Source: Firmicutes bacterium UBA5774
GTDB taxonomy: Bacteria > Bacillota > Clostridia > Peptostreptococcales > Anaerovoracaceae
Assembly: GCA_002418625.1 (NCBI GenBank)
Contig: DIEM01000040.1
Coordinates: forward strand, 42,383-81,539
Direction: 5' to 3'
DNA length: 39,157 nt
A program made the translations under genes and the position numbers. Under the pieces are notes generated by a model. That model saw only the letters and a program-made list of their open reading frames with translations, was not told the DNA's origin and made no database searches. Shown here in pieces: positions 25,317 through 34,144 of the stretch (positions within the stretch are counted from its first letter, which is position 1; each line of letters begins with the position of its first letter).

Positions 25317-25847
25317 TCAATATGTAGGTTCAAGCAGGCCAAAGCTGCCGTCCTTTCTTTTATATACAACATTTACATTATCCGTCTCCATGTTGAGAAA
25401 AACAAAGAAGTTATGACCCAGAAGTTCCATCTGCATGATCGCTTCATCAGCGTGCATCGGAGCGATTTCGAACTTCTTGCTCCTGACGACCTTGACCTCC
25501 TCGTATTCAGCGTCCTTCTCCTCAGGCAGCTCGGCAAACATGACCTCTTTATGCTCTTTATGCTTTTTCTGAAGCTTAGTCTTGAATCTCGACATCTGGG
25601 AAGCCAGCTTGTCAATGATGCTGTCTACTGCGACATACATGTCGTTTCCGGTCTCTTCGGCCCGGAAAAACGTCCCCTTGGCATTGATGGTCGTTTCCAT
25701 GGTCTGCCTTTCCTTTTCCATCGCCAGCGTAACATTGGCTACGATGTCATCCGAAAAATATTTCCCCAGCCGACCAAATTTCTTCTCGATCGTATCCTTC
25801 AGATGCTCACTAGCGTTGAAGTTCTTACTCGTAATTATTACTTTCAT
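25317..25847 (-). CDS. hpf: Ribosome hibernation promoting factor, long form
   Basis: A 176-residue protein with an N-terminal RaiA/HPF domain (KVIITSKNFNASEHLKDTIE to about residue 100) and the C-terminal dimerisation domain of long HPF (EAIMQMELLGHNFFVFLNME ... NVVYKRKDGSFGLLEP). It inactivates 70S ribosomes as 100S dimers in slow growth. I chose the ATG after AAGGGGG; a start 48 nt upstream would add a non-homologous leader. The gene stands alone. Its leader holds a sigma-H-like site, DnaA boxes and a candidate raiA RNA. Confidence 0.95.
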   Translation of the reverse strand: MKVIITSKNFNASEHLKDTIEKKFGRLGKYFSDDIVANVTLAMEKERQTMETTINAKGTFFRAEETGNDMYVAVDSIIDKLASQMSRFKTKLQKKHKEHKEVMFAELPEEKDAEYEEVKVVRSKKFEIAPMHADEAIMQMELLGHNFFVFLNMETDNVNVVYKRKDGSFGLLEPTY

Positions 25848-25914
25848 TACCTTAACCCCCTTATTAGCTACTCTTATGTTGCCTATAAAAAACAATAACT
25901 TGTTAATTCATTAT

Positions 25915-25938
25915 ATTCTATTTCGATCAAATATTCCT
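25915..25938 (-). promoter_or_regulatory. Possible sigma-H-type promoter of hpf
   Basis: On the minus strand AGGAATA (25938-25932) and GAAT (25918-25915) are 13 nt apart, close to the sigma-H pattern (AGGAWWW, about 14 nt, GAAT). The Bacillus homologue yvyD is known to use sigma-H and sigma-B. The spacing is one short, so confidence is low. Confidence 0.35.
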
Positions 25939-26057
25939 TTAATTTCGCAAATTAATTATTCACTGGGATTCAAACAAGTTTTATACAAGGTCGTTTCGTG
26001 TATACATTATACGTTGATATTTCAAATATTCTGACATCAAGACCGCATTGTTTATAG

Positions 26058-26267
26058 TGTGGATAAGTCTGTGTATAATTGGAATTTCAATCTTTCCCAT
26101 GTGGATACAATTTTATCGACAATATATCGATCAATATTCACATCCATTCGACAATAATCCGTCTGGATGCTGTAATATAAAGCTTTCGCCATTTGCATAA
26201 ATATGCATTATTTTGTTGTTCCAATTTTTTTATCATTCATATCCCTTCATCAACGACCTGTGGATAA
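26058..26267 (+). promoter_or_regulatory. Cluster of four DnaA-box-like 9-mers
   Basis: TGTGGATAA (the exact complement of TTATCCACA) occurs at 26058-26066 and 26259-26267. One-mismatch relatives are at 26070-26078 (TGTGTATAA) and 26100-26108 (TGTGGATAC). All four have the same orientation within 210 bp of AT-rich DNA upstream of hpf. The whole 25848-26274 stretch has no gene. Confidence 0.65.
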
Positions 26268-26274
26268 GTTGAAT

Positions 26275-26471
26275 AAGCAGATGTCCGGACCGCCCGGCTG
26301 ACCTGGTCTTTGCCCCCACACCCGCCTGCAGGGTTAATATAGATCCTGCAGGACTTACATCTAAACTGCGCCATGCTCGCCACCCGCCCTGCGGATGGTT
26401 TACGTGGGTCCCTTCGCCCGCAGCTGGCCTGGACTTGCAACCACAGACCCGGGCGGCCCGGACACCTGCTT
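26275..26471 (-). ncRNA. Candidate raiA-type structured noncoding RNA
   Basis: A sharply GC-rich block of about 197 nt in an AT-rich gap. Its ends form a long imperfect terminal helix: AAGCAGGTGTCCGGGCCGCC at the minus-strand 5' end pairs with the GGCGGTCCGGACATCTGCTT at the 3' end. Internal hairpins include CCTGCAGG...CCTGCAGG. The location directly upstream of hpf/raiA on the same strand, and the length, fit the raiA RNA motif known in Clostridia. I cannot check the consensus here. SRP or 6S RNA were considered and fit less well. The open frame on this stretch has no protein-like character. Confidence 0.62.
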
Positions 26472-26502
26472 ATCGTTTGATTTTTACCCTGTTTTCGGCG
26501 CT

Positions 26503-27276
26503 TCAATCCGGCTTTTCATTGGCGCCGGCCGCAAAAGCCATCAAATACACACATTTCCCCCCCTTGTCCGTCAGCGCCGCCGCGCAGGCGTCCGCCGTGC
26601 TCCCTGTCGTAAAAACATCATCTACAAGAAGCAGCTCCCGGCCCCGTATAAATGCCTCCGCGCCGCAAGGCACCGCAAACGCATCCTGCATATTGGCTAT
26701 TCTTGCTTTTCGCGACAGCCCGCTCATCGGATCGGTATCCCTGATCCTGATAAGCACGTTCCGCTTCCAGGGGATCATGGTCCTTTCGGATAAGGCGGCC
26801 GCCATGAGCGCCGTCTGGCTGTAGCCCCGCTGCCGCTCCTTGCGCCTGTGCATCGGCACCGGAACGATCAATTCCGGCGAAAATTCTTCGATTGCGAGCC
26901 TGTCCGCCATGATATCCGCCATTTTCCTGGCAAGATATCCTTTTTTACCGTATTTGAGCTGATGGACAAGCATTTTTTCCCGCTCGGCATAAAGAACGCA
27001 GCTGAAGCCCCGTTCAAACCGCCGGTCGGCCAGCCTGCAGTCCAGGCAGAGATCAGGCGCGTACCAGTCCTGCAGTATTTTGCCGCATTTTTCGCAGGTC
27101 CTGCCGTTTGCCCAACGGATGCTCATCATACAGTCGCCGCAGAGCGCATAAGGCTGGCTGTCCGGGATCGGCCTGCCGCAGCAGATGCAGTAGATGCCGG
27201 ACGGATAGGCCAGCTCCAGAAGCGCGCGGCTAAACTTGCGAGCGCCAGCACGGATCTTTTGGCGGCGGTCCGTCAT
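26503..27276 (-). CDS. comF: ComF-family phosphoribosyltransferase-like protein
   Basis: A 257-residue cytoplasmic protein. The N-terminal zinc finger has paired cysteines (CICCGR, LCGDC, CEKCG, LCLDC, about residues 31-80). The C-terminal type-I PRTase fold has the PRPP loop LLVDDVFTTGST near residue 215. ComF proteins take part in uptake of transforming DNA and related DNA handling. Its ATG overlaps the recD2 stop (ATGA), so the two genes are coupled. No other competence genes are in the window, so transformation cannot be inferred. Confidence 0.93.
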   Translation of the reverse strand: MTDRRQKIRAGARKFSRALLELAYPSGIYCICCGRPIPDSQPYALCGDCMMSIRWANGRTCEKCGKILQDWYAPDLCLDCRLADRRFERGFSCVLYAEREKMLVHQLKYGKKGYLARKMADIMADRLAIEEFSPELIVPVPMHRRKERQRGYSQTALMAAALSERTMIPWKRNVLIRIRDTDPMSGLSRKARIANMQDAFAVPCGAEAFIRGRELLLVDDVFTTGSTADACAAALTDKGGKCVYLMAFAAGANEKPD

Positions 27277-29480
27277 GGCAGAAATTTCCGGAGTCTGGCA
27301 CCCAGTCCTGAATATCTTTCGATGATCCGGTTGTTGTCCACCATTTCATGCATGATATGTTCGGAGCCTACGAGGACGACAGCCTGCCTGGCCCTCGTCA
27401 CTGCCGTATAAAGCAGGTTTCTTGTCGCCAGCATCGGCGGAAACCAGACCAATGGCATGATGACGATCGGGAATTCGCTTCCCTGGCTTTTGTGGACTGT
27501 GACCGCATAGGCGAGTTCCAATTCATCAAAATCCGCATAATCATATTGGACAAATTTGCTGTCCTCGAACACGACTGTTACGATATTGGTATCGGTATCG
27601 ATCGTATGGATATACCCCACGTCTCCGTTGAATACTCCCTGACCGCTCTGGAAATCCTCCTGCCGCTTCCACTCCTTCTGATAGTTGTTGCGGATCTGCA
27701 TGACCTTGTCGCCTTCCCTGAAGACGATTTCCTTGAATTGCCTCTCGTGACGTTCAGGAGAGGGCGGATTCAGGATCTTCTGAAGCTCGTTGTTGAGATT
27801 CTTGCTGCCGAGAAGCTTTTCACGCCTCGGCGTCAATATCTGCACGTCCCTGACGGAATCGCAGTCCCGGTAATAATCGGGCAGCCGCCTGCTGCAAAGC
27901 TCCTTGATGGTTTCAAGGACTGTCGCTTCGCTGTTTCTGCGCATCAGGAAGAAATCCTTATCCTTTTCATTGCAATAGGGATACTCTCCTTTATAGATCC
28001 TGTGCGCGTTGACCACGATCATGCTTTCCCTGGCCTGCCGGAATATCTCCGTCAATTTGACCGTATGGATGACCTCGCTGTCGATGATATCCCGAAGGAC
28101 GTTTCCGGCACCCACAGGCGGCAGCTGGTCAGAGTCCCCGACTATGATGAGCCTCGTACCGGGCCGTATGGCGGCCAGGAGCCCGTTCATCAGCAGGATA
28201 TCCACCATGGAGGCTTCGTCGATGATGACGACGTCAAAATCCAATGGATCCTCGTTATTTTTGCCGAACCTGGGCCGGCTCTCATCCTCCGAATAATAAT
28301 ATTCCAGCAGCCTGTGTATCGTGCTCGCGCCATATCCCGAGGTCTCGGTGATCCTCTTGGCGGCCCGGCCTGTCGGAGCTGCGATGGCCGCCCTTAGACC
28401 GCTGAACTCAAATATCTTCATGATCGTATTGATGATGGTCGTCTTGCCGGTTCCCGGGCCGCCCGTGATCACGCAGACCCCGTTGCTGACCGCTGCGACG
28501 ACTGCTTCACGCTGGTTTTCGGCCAGATATTTTTCGGTCTGGTTTTCAGTAATGCGGATCAGTTCGCCGATATCCGCCTTGATCGGTTTGAGGTCGCTGC
28601 CGCTGAGCGCTATGAGATTCCTGCAGACATTCTGTTCTGCGACAAAATACGGCGTCAGAAATACAACCTGCCGATTTTCGAGCATTTCCATGTGCAGTTC
28701 ACCGGTGAACACCATCTGGGTAATGACGTCTTCTACGGCATCCGCCGCAACCTCCAGCAGCTCCGACGCCCGCTCGCAGAAAACGTTCTTCGGCAGGAAA
28801 GTATGCCCCTCACCGACACTGCGATTCAGCACGTACATCGCTCCGCAGGCGATCCTGTACTCGTCGTCGTGGGGCATGCCCATCTTCGCGGCGATGGCGT
28901 CGGCTTTTCTGAAGCCTATGCCCGCCACCTCCTCCGCAAGTTTGAATGGATTTTCAGATACGACATTGATCGTGTCCGAGCCATAAATGTTGTAAAGCTT
29001 CATGGCCTTATCTGCGCCGATTCCGAAGCGCTGAAAAAACAGCGAGATTTCGGCCAGTTCCCTGTGCGCCTGAAAGGCTTCGCTGATGGCGGCGGCCTTG
29101 ACATGGCCTATGCCGTCGATTTCCGTCAGTCTTTCCGGCTGGTGCTCGATAATTGAAAAGGTTTCGTCGCCGAATCTTGCGACGATGCTCTGAGCCGTCT
29201 TTTTGCCGATGCCTTTGAGTACCCCGGATGACAGAAAACCGGTTATGCCATCGCTTGTTTTGGGCATCTCCTCCCGGTATTCGACAAAGCTGAACTGCTC
29301 CCCATAGGTCTGGTGCTTTCTCCAGTCACCAATAAACAAAAACGTCCTGCCGCGGTCCGCGGCAGGAAGGTATCCGACTGCAACAAAAACGTCGTCACCG
29401 TCCGCCACCTCGAGCACCGAGTAACTGTTGGCATCGTTATAATATATGACGTCCCTGATCGTGCCTTTTTTCTCTGCCAT
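27273..29480 (-). CDS. recD2: RecD2-type ATP-dependent 5'-3' DNA helicase
   Basis: A 735-residue SF1B helicase. The long N-terminal region typical of stand-alone RecD2 contains helix-hairpin-helix elements (GVLKGIGKKTAQ, LTEIDGIGHVKA, VAGIGFRKADAIA). The motor has Walker A GGPGTGKTTIINT, the Walker B DEASMVD, a Gln/Gly motif DSDQLPPVG and motif VI-like VTVHKSQGSEFP. I chose the ATG after AAAGGA (29480); an earlier start would add a stretch overlapping cca with no homology. It still overlaps cca by 44 nt. Without RecBC it likely acts in DNA repair and replication-fork processing. Confidence 0.95.
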   Translation of the reverse strand: MAEKKGTIRDVIYYNDANSYSVLEVADGDDVFVAVGYLPAADRGRTFLFIGDWRKHQTYGEQFSFVEYREEMPKTSDGITGFLSSGVLKGIGKKTAQSIVARFGDETFSIIEHQPERLTEIDGIGHVKAAAISEAFQAHRELAEISLFFQRFGIGADKAMKLYNIYGSDTINVVSENPFKLAEEVAGIGFRKADAIAAKMGMPHDDEYRIACGAMYVLNRSVGEGHTFLPKNVFCERASELLEVAADAVEDVITQMVFTGELHMEMLENRQVVFLTPYFVAEQNVCRNLIALSGSDLKPIKADIGELIRITENQTEKYLAENQREAVVAAVSNGVCVITGGPGTGKTTIINTIMKIFEFSGLRAAIAAPTGRAAKRITETSGYGASTIHRLLEYYYSEDESRPRFGKNNEDPLDFDVVIIDEASMVDILLMNGLLAAIRPGTRLIIVGDSDQLPPVGAGNVLRDIIDSEVIHTVKLTEIFRQARESMIVVNAHRIYKGEYPYCNEKDKDFFLMRRNSEATVLETIKELCSRRLPDYYRDCDSVRDVQILTPRREKLLGSKNLNNELQKILNPPSPERHERQFKEIVFREGDKVMQIRNNYQKEWKRQEDFQSGQGVFNGDVGYIHTIDTDTNIVTVVFEDSKFVQYDYADFDELELAYAVTVHKSQGSEFPIVIMPLVWFPPMLATRNLLYTAVTRARQAVVLVGSEHIMHEMVDNNRIIERYSGLGARLRKFLP

Positions 29481-30738
29481 TTGATTCCTTTGCATATTCC
29501 GCCGCCTTGTCCAGCAGCAATTCCTTTTCATTGTATTCAGGCCGGTGCTGGACAAGTTCCAAAAGCCTGTTGAGCAACGAGCCGATCTCCCTGCCGTTTT
29601 CGAATCCGGCAGCGATCAGGTCGTTTCCGTTGACCGCAAGCTCACCCAATAAAACCGGCTCATGATCGCGCTCTATTTCTTCGGCCCAGCGCAGCCGTTC
29701 CTTTCTTCTGTCCCTCGCCCCTGCGTCCCCGCTGAAAATCGGCATGCCAAGCTCGAGCGCCATGCCGGCCAGACGCTCGGCAAAGGCGCAGGCTTCACGT
29801 CCGTGGCGGCTCATGCAGCTCTTCAGAGCCGCCTTGTCATCGACGGCATCCAGTTCAGGCACCAGCGTGACGGCTGCTGCAAGCTTTCCGGCAGCTGCAT
29901 TGTCCAGCTTCAGGCTTTCTATCGCCGCGACGGCCCGGATCCCGTTCATGCATATTAGCAGCAATCCGAGCCTGACGTGCCAGTCGGGCTCCATGCCGTC
30001 GATGCCTGCCAGAAAAGCCTCAAGGGCTTTTTTTTCCGTTCCGTCAAGCATGGCGGCGGCGCCGCCCAGAATATAATGCAATATGCCGATATCCCTGCAA
30101 AGGCGAATGCCCGCGCCTGCATTCGGCGCAAGCAGTATTCCGCGGAGTTCCTCCCGGACCCTTTCGGCACTTATGTTCTTCAGAAGCGGCGCCAATCTCT
30201 CCATCGCCGACAGCGTGGCAGCCTCGATCACAAATCCAAGCTGAGCTGAGAACCTGACGCCCCGCAGGATCCTAAGCGCGTCCTCCCGAAAACGCTGCCC
30301 GGGATCGCCGACTGCCCTGATGATGCCGGCTTCCAGGTCCCTGCGGCCTCCAAACGGGTCCACAAAGCCGCGGACCGGGCTGTAGGCCATTGCGTTAACA
30401 GTGAAATCCCGCCGGCGCAGATCCTTTTCAAGATCGCCCGTAAAAACGACCCGATCCGGCCTTCGGCAGTCCGAATAGGGTCCGTCTATCCTGTAGGCGG
30501 CAACGTCCACCGCGAGATCGCCGCATATCACCTTGACAATGCCGAACCTGGCGCCGATCTGAGCGGTGCGCGGAAACAGGGCTGTGACGGTTTCCGCGGG
30601 GGCGCCGGTCGCCACGTCCCAGTCGCCCGGCTCCCGGCCGAGCAGCGCGTCCCTGACGCTGCCGCCGACCACATATGCCTCATATCCGGCTGCCTCGAGC
30701 CGCTCCATGATTTCCTCGACTTCTTTCGCGATCTTCAT
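29437..30738 (-). CDS. cca: tRNA nucleotidyltransferase (CCA-adding enzyme), class II
   Basis: A 433-residue enzyme that adds or repairs the CCA end of tRNA. The catalytic head shows YVVGGSVRDALLGREPGDWD with the two metal-binding Asp, then RRDFTVNAMAY and VDPFGGRRDLEAGIIRAVGD, and the neck FREDALRILRGVRFSAQLGF. The helical body follows, with an HD-like region. The ATG at 30738 follows a CGGAG site and lies 16 nt after the yhaM stop. A poly(A) polymerase cannot be fully excluded, but no other CCA gene is visible. Confidence 0.92.
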   Translation of the reverse strand: MKIAKEVEEIMERLEAAGYEAYVVGGSVRDALLGREPGDWDVATGAPAETVTALFPRTAQIGARFGIVKVICGDLAVDVAAYRIDGPYSDCRRPDRVVFTGDLEKDLRRRDFTVNAMAYSPVRGFVDPFGGRRDLEAGIIRAVGDPGQRFREDALRILRGVRFSAQLGFVIEAATLSAMERLAPLLKNISAERVREELRGILLAPNAGAGIRLCRDIGILHYILGGAAAMLDGTEKKALEAFLAGIDGMEPDWHVRLGLLLICMNGIRAVAAIESLKLDNAAAGKLAAAVTLVPELDAVDDKAALKSCMSRHGREACAFAERLAGMALELGMPIFSGDAGARDRRKERLRWAEEIERDHEPVLLGELAVNGNDLIAAGFENGREIGSLLNRLLELVQHRPEYNEKELLLDKAAEYAKESNGREKRHDQGRHIL

Positions 30739-30754
30739 GCAGCTCCGTTCCGAT

Positions 30755-31738
30755 TCAGCCTTGTTTCGATTCCGGCTGAATCTCCTTGGATTTGTAAAGT
30801 CTTCTGCTGTCCATGGTCCAGACCTTGTCCGAGAAGGTGCCCGGCTCCGTGGATGCCAGGGCTTCCTCCATATCATACATTTTTGCGTCTATCATATCCA
30901 GGTAGTGGAGAATCTCCGCTTCGGGAAACAGCGGTTTTCTCGGGCTTCCATAATCCGCCTCGTAATGGTGAGAAATCATCATATGCTCAAGCATGATCGC
31001 TTTTTCATGGCTCAAATTCAATTCATCAGCCAGGCGGTCTATGACCTTGACGCCCTGCACCAAATGCCCGAGCATCTGTCCCTCAAACGTATATGATGAA
31101 ACAACTCCCTGCTCGTTGGACTCCATCTCGTTCAGCTTTTCGATGTCGTGGATAATGACACCGGCGGCGACAAGGTCCCTGTTCAGGATGTCGTAAACAT
31201 CGCAGACGCGTTCCGCCAGCTCCAGCATGCGTTTGATATGGTAGAGCAGGCCGGACATCTCGGCATGGTGGTTCTTCGCCGCCGCCGGATAATATCGCAG
31301 CTTGACTTTGTTGTCCTCAAGCACCCTGAAGCAAAGTGCCTTAAGGTCCTCGTCCTTCATTGCCGCAACGCAGCCTTTGATGAATCCCAGCATGTTGTCC
31401 GCGCTCTCCGGAGCCGCTTTTATAAAGTCCGCCAATTCGGGATTTTCCGTTTCATTGAGCTTTCTCAACTTGACGATCCTGAGCTGCCTTGCGCCGTTCC
31501 ACTCGGTGACGCTGCCCCTGATCTTGACGATCTCTCCCTCTCCTATGCCTTCGTAGCTGGCTGCCTCTGCATCCGCCACATCCCATTTTTTGCCTGAAAC
31601 ATCTCCGCTCTTGTCTCCCAGAACGACATCCAGATACTGCTTCTTATTCGCGCCTATTTTTAGCGCGAAACTTTTAACAATAAAAAAATCCTGTATATCT
31701 TCATCGACCCTGAGATCCGTTACAAAAGTCTTTTTCAA
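30755..31738 (-). CDS. yhaM: YhaM-family 3'-5' exoribonuclease (OB fold plus HD domain)
   Basis: A 327-residue cytoplasmic protein. The N-terminal OB-fold (about residues 10-100, ALKIGANKKQYLDVVLGDKS, VKIRGSVTEWNG) is followed by an HD phosphohydrolase domain with NHHAEMSGLLYHIKRM, the HD pair in AAGVIIHDIEKL and a later HHYE. This matches YhaM, a metal-dependent exonuclease acting on RNA and single-stranded DNA. Translation appears to start at TTG after GGGAGGG. It heads the yhaM-cca-recD2-comF operon. Confidence 0.93.
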   Translation of the reverse strand: MKKTFVTDLRVDEDIQDFFIVKSFALKIGANKKQYLDVVLGDKSGDVSGKKWDVADAEAASYEGIGEGEIVKIRGSVTEWNGARQLRIVKLRKLNETENPELADFIKAAPESADNMLGFIKGCVAAMKDEDLKALCFRVLEDNKVKLRYYPAAAKNHHAEMSGLLYHIKRMLELAERVCDVYDILNRDLVAAGVIIHDIEKLNEMESNEQGVVSSYTFEGQMLGHLVQGVKVIDRLADELNLSHEKAIMLEHMMISHHYEADYGSPRKPLFPEAEILHYLDMIDAKMYDMEEALASTEPGTFSDKVWTMDSRRLYKSKEIQPESKQG

Positions 31739-31794
31739 AATTATCCCTCCCGTAAACTAAAGCCGGTTTCCCGGCAAAACGCCTTTCTTCAGTC

Positions 31795-31824
31795 ATTATA
31801 TATCAGTGGGGCGCCGGTTAGCAA
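31795..31824 (-). promoter_or_regulatory. Probable promoter of yhaM-cca-recD2-comF
   Basis: On the minus strand TATAAT (31800-31795) lies 18 nt after TTGCTA (31824-31819), about 60 nt upstream of the TTG start of yhaM. Confidence 0.55.
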
Positions 31825-31887
31825 TAACGGCTTGCTACTATTTGTAATTATTTTCTATTATATCCATATATTGTTATTTTATTTTGT

Positions 31888-31916
31888 TTCATTTATCCGC
31901 AGAACTGATATATAAT
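31888..31916 (+). promoter_or_regulatory. Probable promoter of nadE
   Basis: A perfect TATAAT (31911-31916) lies 17 nt after a weak TTCATT (31888-31893). A leader of about 180 nt follows, with a GC-rich patch around 31940-31970 and no recognised riboswitch. Confidence 0.42.
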
Positions 31917-32098
31917 ATTGCATGGAAGCCGGCATTCCATGCCTTCGCGCGCGGCGCGGCGAGCCCGTCCGCCTCTTCCGAAAATAATTTTCCGTTCCTT
32001 GAAACTTTTTTCGAGCTTTAATCGTCTATACTTAATGCAGCGCCTGATTATTCAGTTCCGGCCCCGCCGGAACCAGGGCGAAAAACGGAGTGATTTAT

Positions 32099-34096
32099 AT
32101 GTACAAGTTGGGTTTAGTCAGATCCGCGGCGGTGACGCCGAAGCTGAAAGTTGCCAATACCGAATACAACACTGTCCAGATCCTGTCCGCCATGGACGAA
32201 GCTGCCCTCAACGGCGCCGGAATCATCCTTTTTCCGGAACTTTGCATCACGGGCTACACCTGCGGCGACCTGTTCTACCAGGAATTCCTCTATAAAAAAC
32301 AACTGGAGAACCTTAAAAGGATCGCAGAGGAAACCAGAAAATTCAAAGCAGCAGTCGTGCTGGGATTTTATATGAAACTTGAAAATAATTACTTCAATTG
32401 CGCGGCGCTTTTACAGAACGGCGTGATCAGGGGCATCGTACCCAAGATGTTCATGCCCAACTCCAGGGAATTCTACGAGGCCAGATGGTTTGCCTCAGGC
32501 GTCAAGATCGCTGCGGAGATCAGGAGCGTCCGGCTCTTCGATTACGATATTCCCTTCGGGCATTTGATCTTCGCCGACGAAGAAAGCGGCCTCAAGCTCG
32601 GGATCGAGCTCTGCGAGGACCTCTGGGTCCCCATTTCTCCCGGAGCCCATCTATCGCTCAACGGTGCGCATGTCATCCTGAATCCCTCGGCCAGCAACGA
32701 AATGGTCGGCAAGGCCGAATACCGCAAGAATCTCGTGCTCCACGAAAGCGCAAAAAATATCTGCGGCTATGTCTATGTTTCCTCGGGCGTTCATGAATCC
32801 ACTACCGATCTTGTTTTCGGCGGCGATGCCGTCATTGCGGAAAACGGCGTTCTGCTTGCCTCCGGCAAGCGCTTCGCAAGAGAAGGATCCATAACATACG
32901 GAGAAATCGATTACGAACGGCTCCGCTTTGAACGGACCTACGGCCAGAATTTCGAGGAATGCACCTCCGCCTACAGCAGCCGCCAGGCCTTCAGCCATGT
33001 GCCTCTTCAACCGGTGCCCGTCCTTGATACAGAAACTGGACGACTCCTCAGGACGTATCCGAAAAATCCATTCATCCCCAGCGGCAAATACACCATCGGC
33101 GAACGCTGCAGGGAAATCTTCAGCATCCAGACCGCAGGTCTCGCCAAACGGCTTGAACATACGCATTCGGAAAAAATCGTCGTCGGCATATCAGGCGGCC
33201 TCGATTCCACACTGGCGCTGCTCGTATGCGCGGAAACGTGCAAGCTGCTGGACAAGGATCCCTCCTGCATCATTGCTGTAACAATGCCCGGCTTCGGCAC
33301 GACAGACAAAACCTATGCCAATGCGCTGTCGATAATGGATCTTCTTGGCGCCGACATCCGCGAGATCCCGATCAGGGATGCGGTGCTCCAGCATTTCAGG
33401 GATATAGGACACGATCCTGCCGTGCATGATGTCACCTACGAAAACGCCCAGGCCAGAGAACGCATGCAGATCCTGATGGACCTGGCCAACAAGGAACGCG
33501 GCCTCGTCGTAGGCACCGGCGATCTTTCCGAGATCGCTCTTGGCTGGAGCACCTACAACGGCGATCATATGTCGATGTACGGGGTCAACGCCAGCATTCC
33601 CAAAACGCTTGTGCGTTTTGTCATCAACTGGATCATGGACAATAAACTCAGCGGTCCCGGAGAAGATCCGACTTTCAGCAAAAATAACGGCACTTTGCGC
33701 GCAACGCTTCAGGACATCATGGATACACCCATCTCCCCCGAACTGCTGCCGCCTGACAAAGAAGGAAATATCACGCAAAAGACGGAAGATAACGTCGGTC
33801 CCTATATCCTTCATGATTTCTTCATGTACTATTCGATCCGCTGCGGCATGCCGCCGGAAAAACTGCTTTATATCGCGAAGATGACCTTCGCCGGCGATTA
33901 CAGCGAGGATATAGTGAAGAAATGGCTGATCCATTTCTATAGAAGATTTTTTTCACAGCAATTCAAGCGCAGCTGTATTCCCGACGGTCCAAAAGTCGGC
34001 TCGGTCAGCCTTTCCCCCCGCGGCGACTGGCGAATGCCCAGCGACGCAGATCCATCCGAGTGGCTCAATGCGCTAAATAAGATACTGTCCATCTAA
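32099..34096 (+). CDS. nadE: Glutamine-dependent NAD+ synthetase
   Basis: A 665-residue two-domain enzyme that amidates deamido-NAD with ammonia channelled from glutamine. The N-terminal nitrilase-type glutaminase has the full triad: Glu47 (FPELCITGY), Lys116 (VPKMFMPN) and Cys172 (ELCEDLW). The C-terminal synthetase has the ATP pyrophosphatase P-loop SGGLDS starting at residue 365 and the GTGDLSEIALGWSTYNGDHM block. Length matches the long bacterial NadE class. I chose the ATG with GGAGTG at 6 nt; a GTG three codons upstream overlaps that site. Confidence 0.96.
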   Translation: MYKLGLVRSAAVTPKLKVANTEYNTVQILSAMDEAALNGAGIILFPELCITGYTCGDLFYQEFLYKKQLENLKRIAEETRKFKAAVVLGFYMKLENNYFNCAALLQNGVIRGIVPKMFMPNSREFYEARWFASGVKIAAEIRSVRLFDYDIPFGHLIFADEESGLKLGIELCEDLWVPISPGAHLSLNGAHVILNPSASNEMVGKAEYRKNLVLHESAKNICGYVYVSSGVHESTTDLVFGGDAVIAENGVLLASGKRFAREGSITYGEIDYERLRFERTYGQNFEECTSAYSSRQAFSHVPLQPVPVLDTETGRLLRTYPKNPFIPSGKYTIGERCREIFSIQTAGLAKRLEHTHSEKIVVGISGGLDSTLALLVCAETCKLLDKDPSCIIAVTMPGFGTTDKTYANALSIMDLLGADIREIPIRDAVLQHFRDIGHDPAVHDVTYENAQARERMQILMDLANKERGLVVGTGDLSEIALGWSTYNGDHMSMYGVNASIPKTLVRFVINWIMDNKLSGPGEDPTFSKNNGTLRATLQDIMDTPISPELLPPDKEGNITQKTEDNVGPYILHDFFMYYSIRCGMPPEKLLYIAKMTFAGDYSEDIVKKWLIHFYRRFFSQQFKRSCIPDGPKVGSVSLSPRGDWRMPSDADPSEWLNALNKILSI

Positions 34097-34144
34097 TTTT
34101 CAATCCATTGAAGGGAGCTGAATAAAATCAAAGCTCTGATAGAA

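Noticed and set aside
26058..26267. Chromosomal origin oriC
   Set aside because: DnaA boxes are few and dnaA, dnaN, rpmH or similar origin genes are absent; kept only as a DnaA-box cluster.
26275..26471. SRP RNA, 6S RNA or RNase P RNA
   Set aside because: The SRP GGAAGGAAGCAGCC loop and RNase P core blocks are not present; position beside hpf fits raiA RNA better.
26237..26506. Minus-strand open frame of 89 codons between hpf and comF
   Set aside because: It lies over the structured GC-rich RNA candidate, has no ribosome site and an implausible composition.
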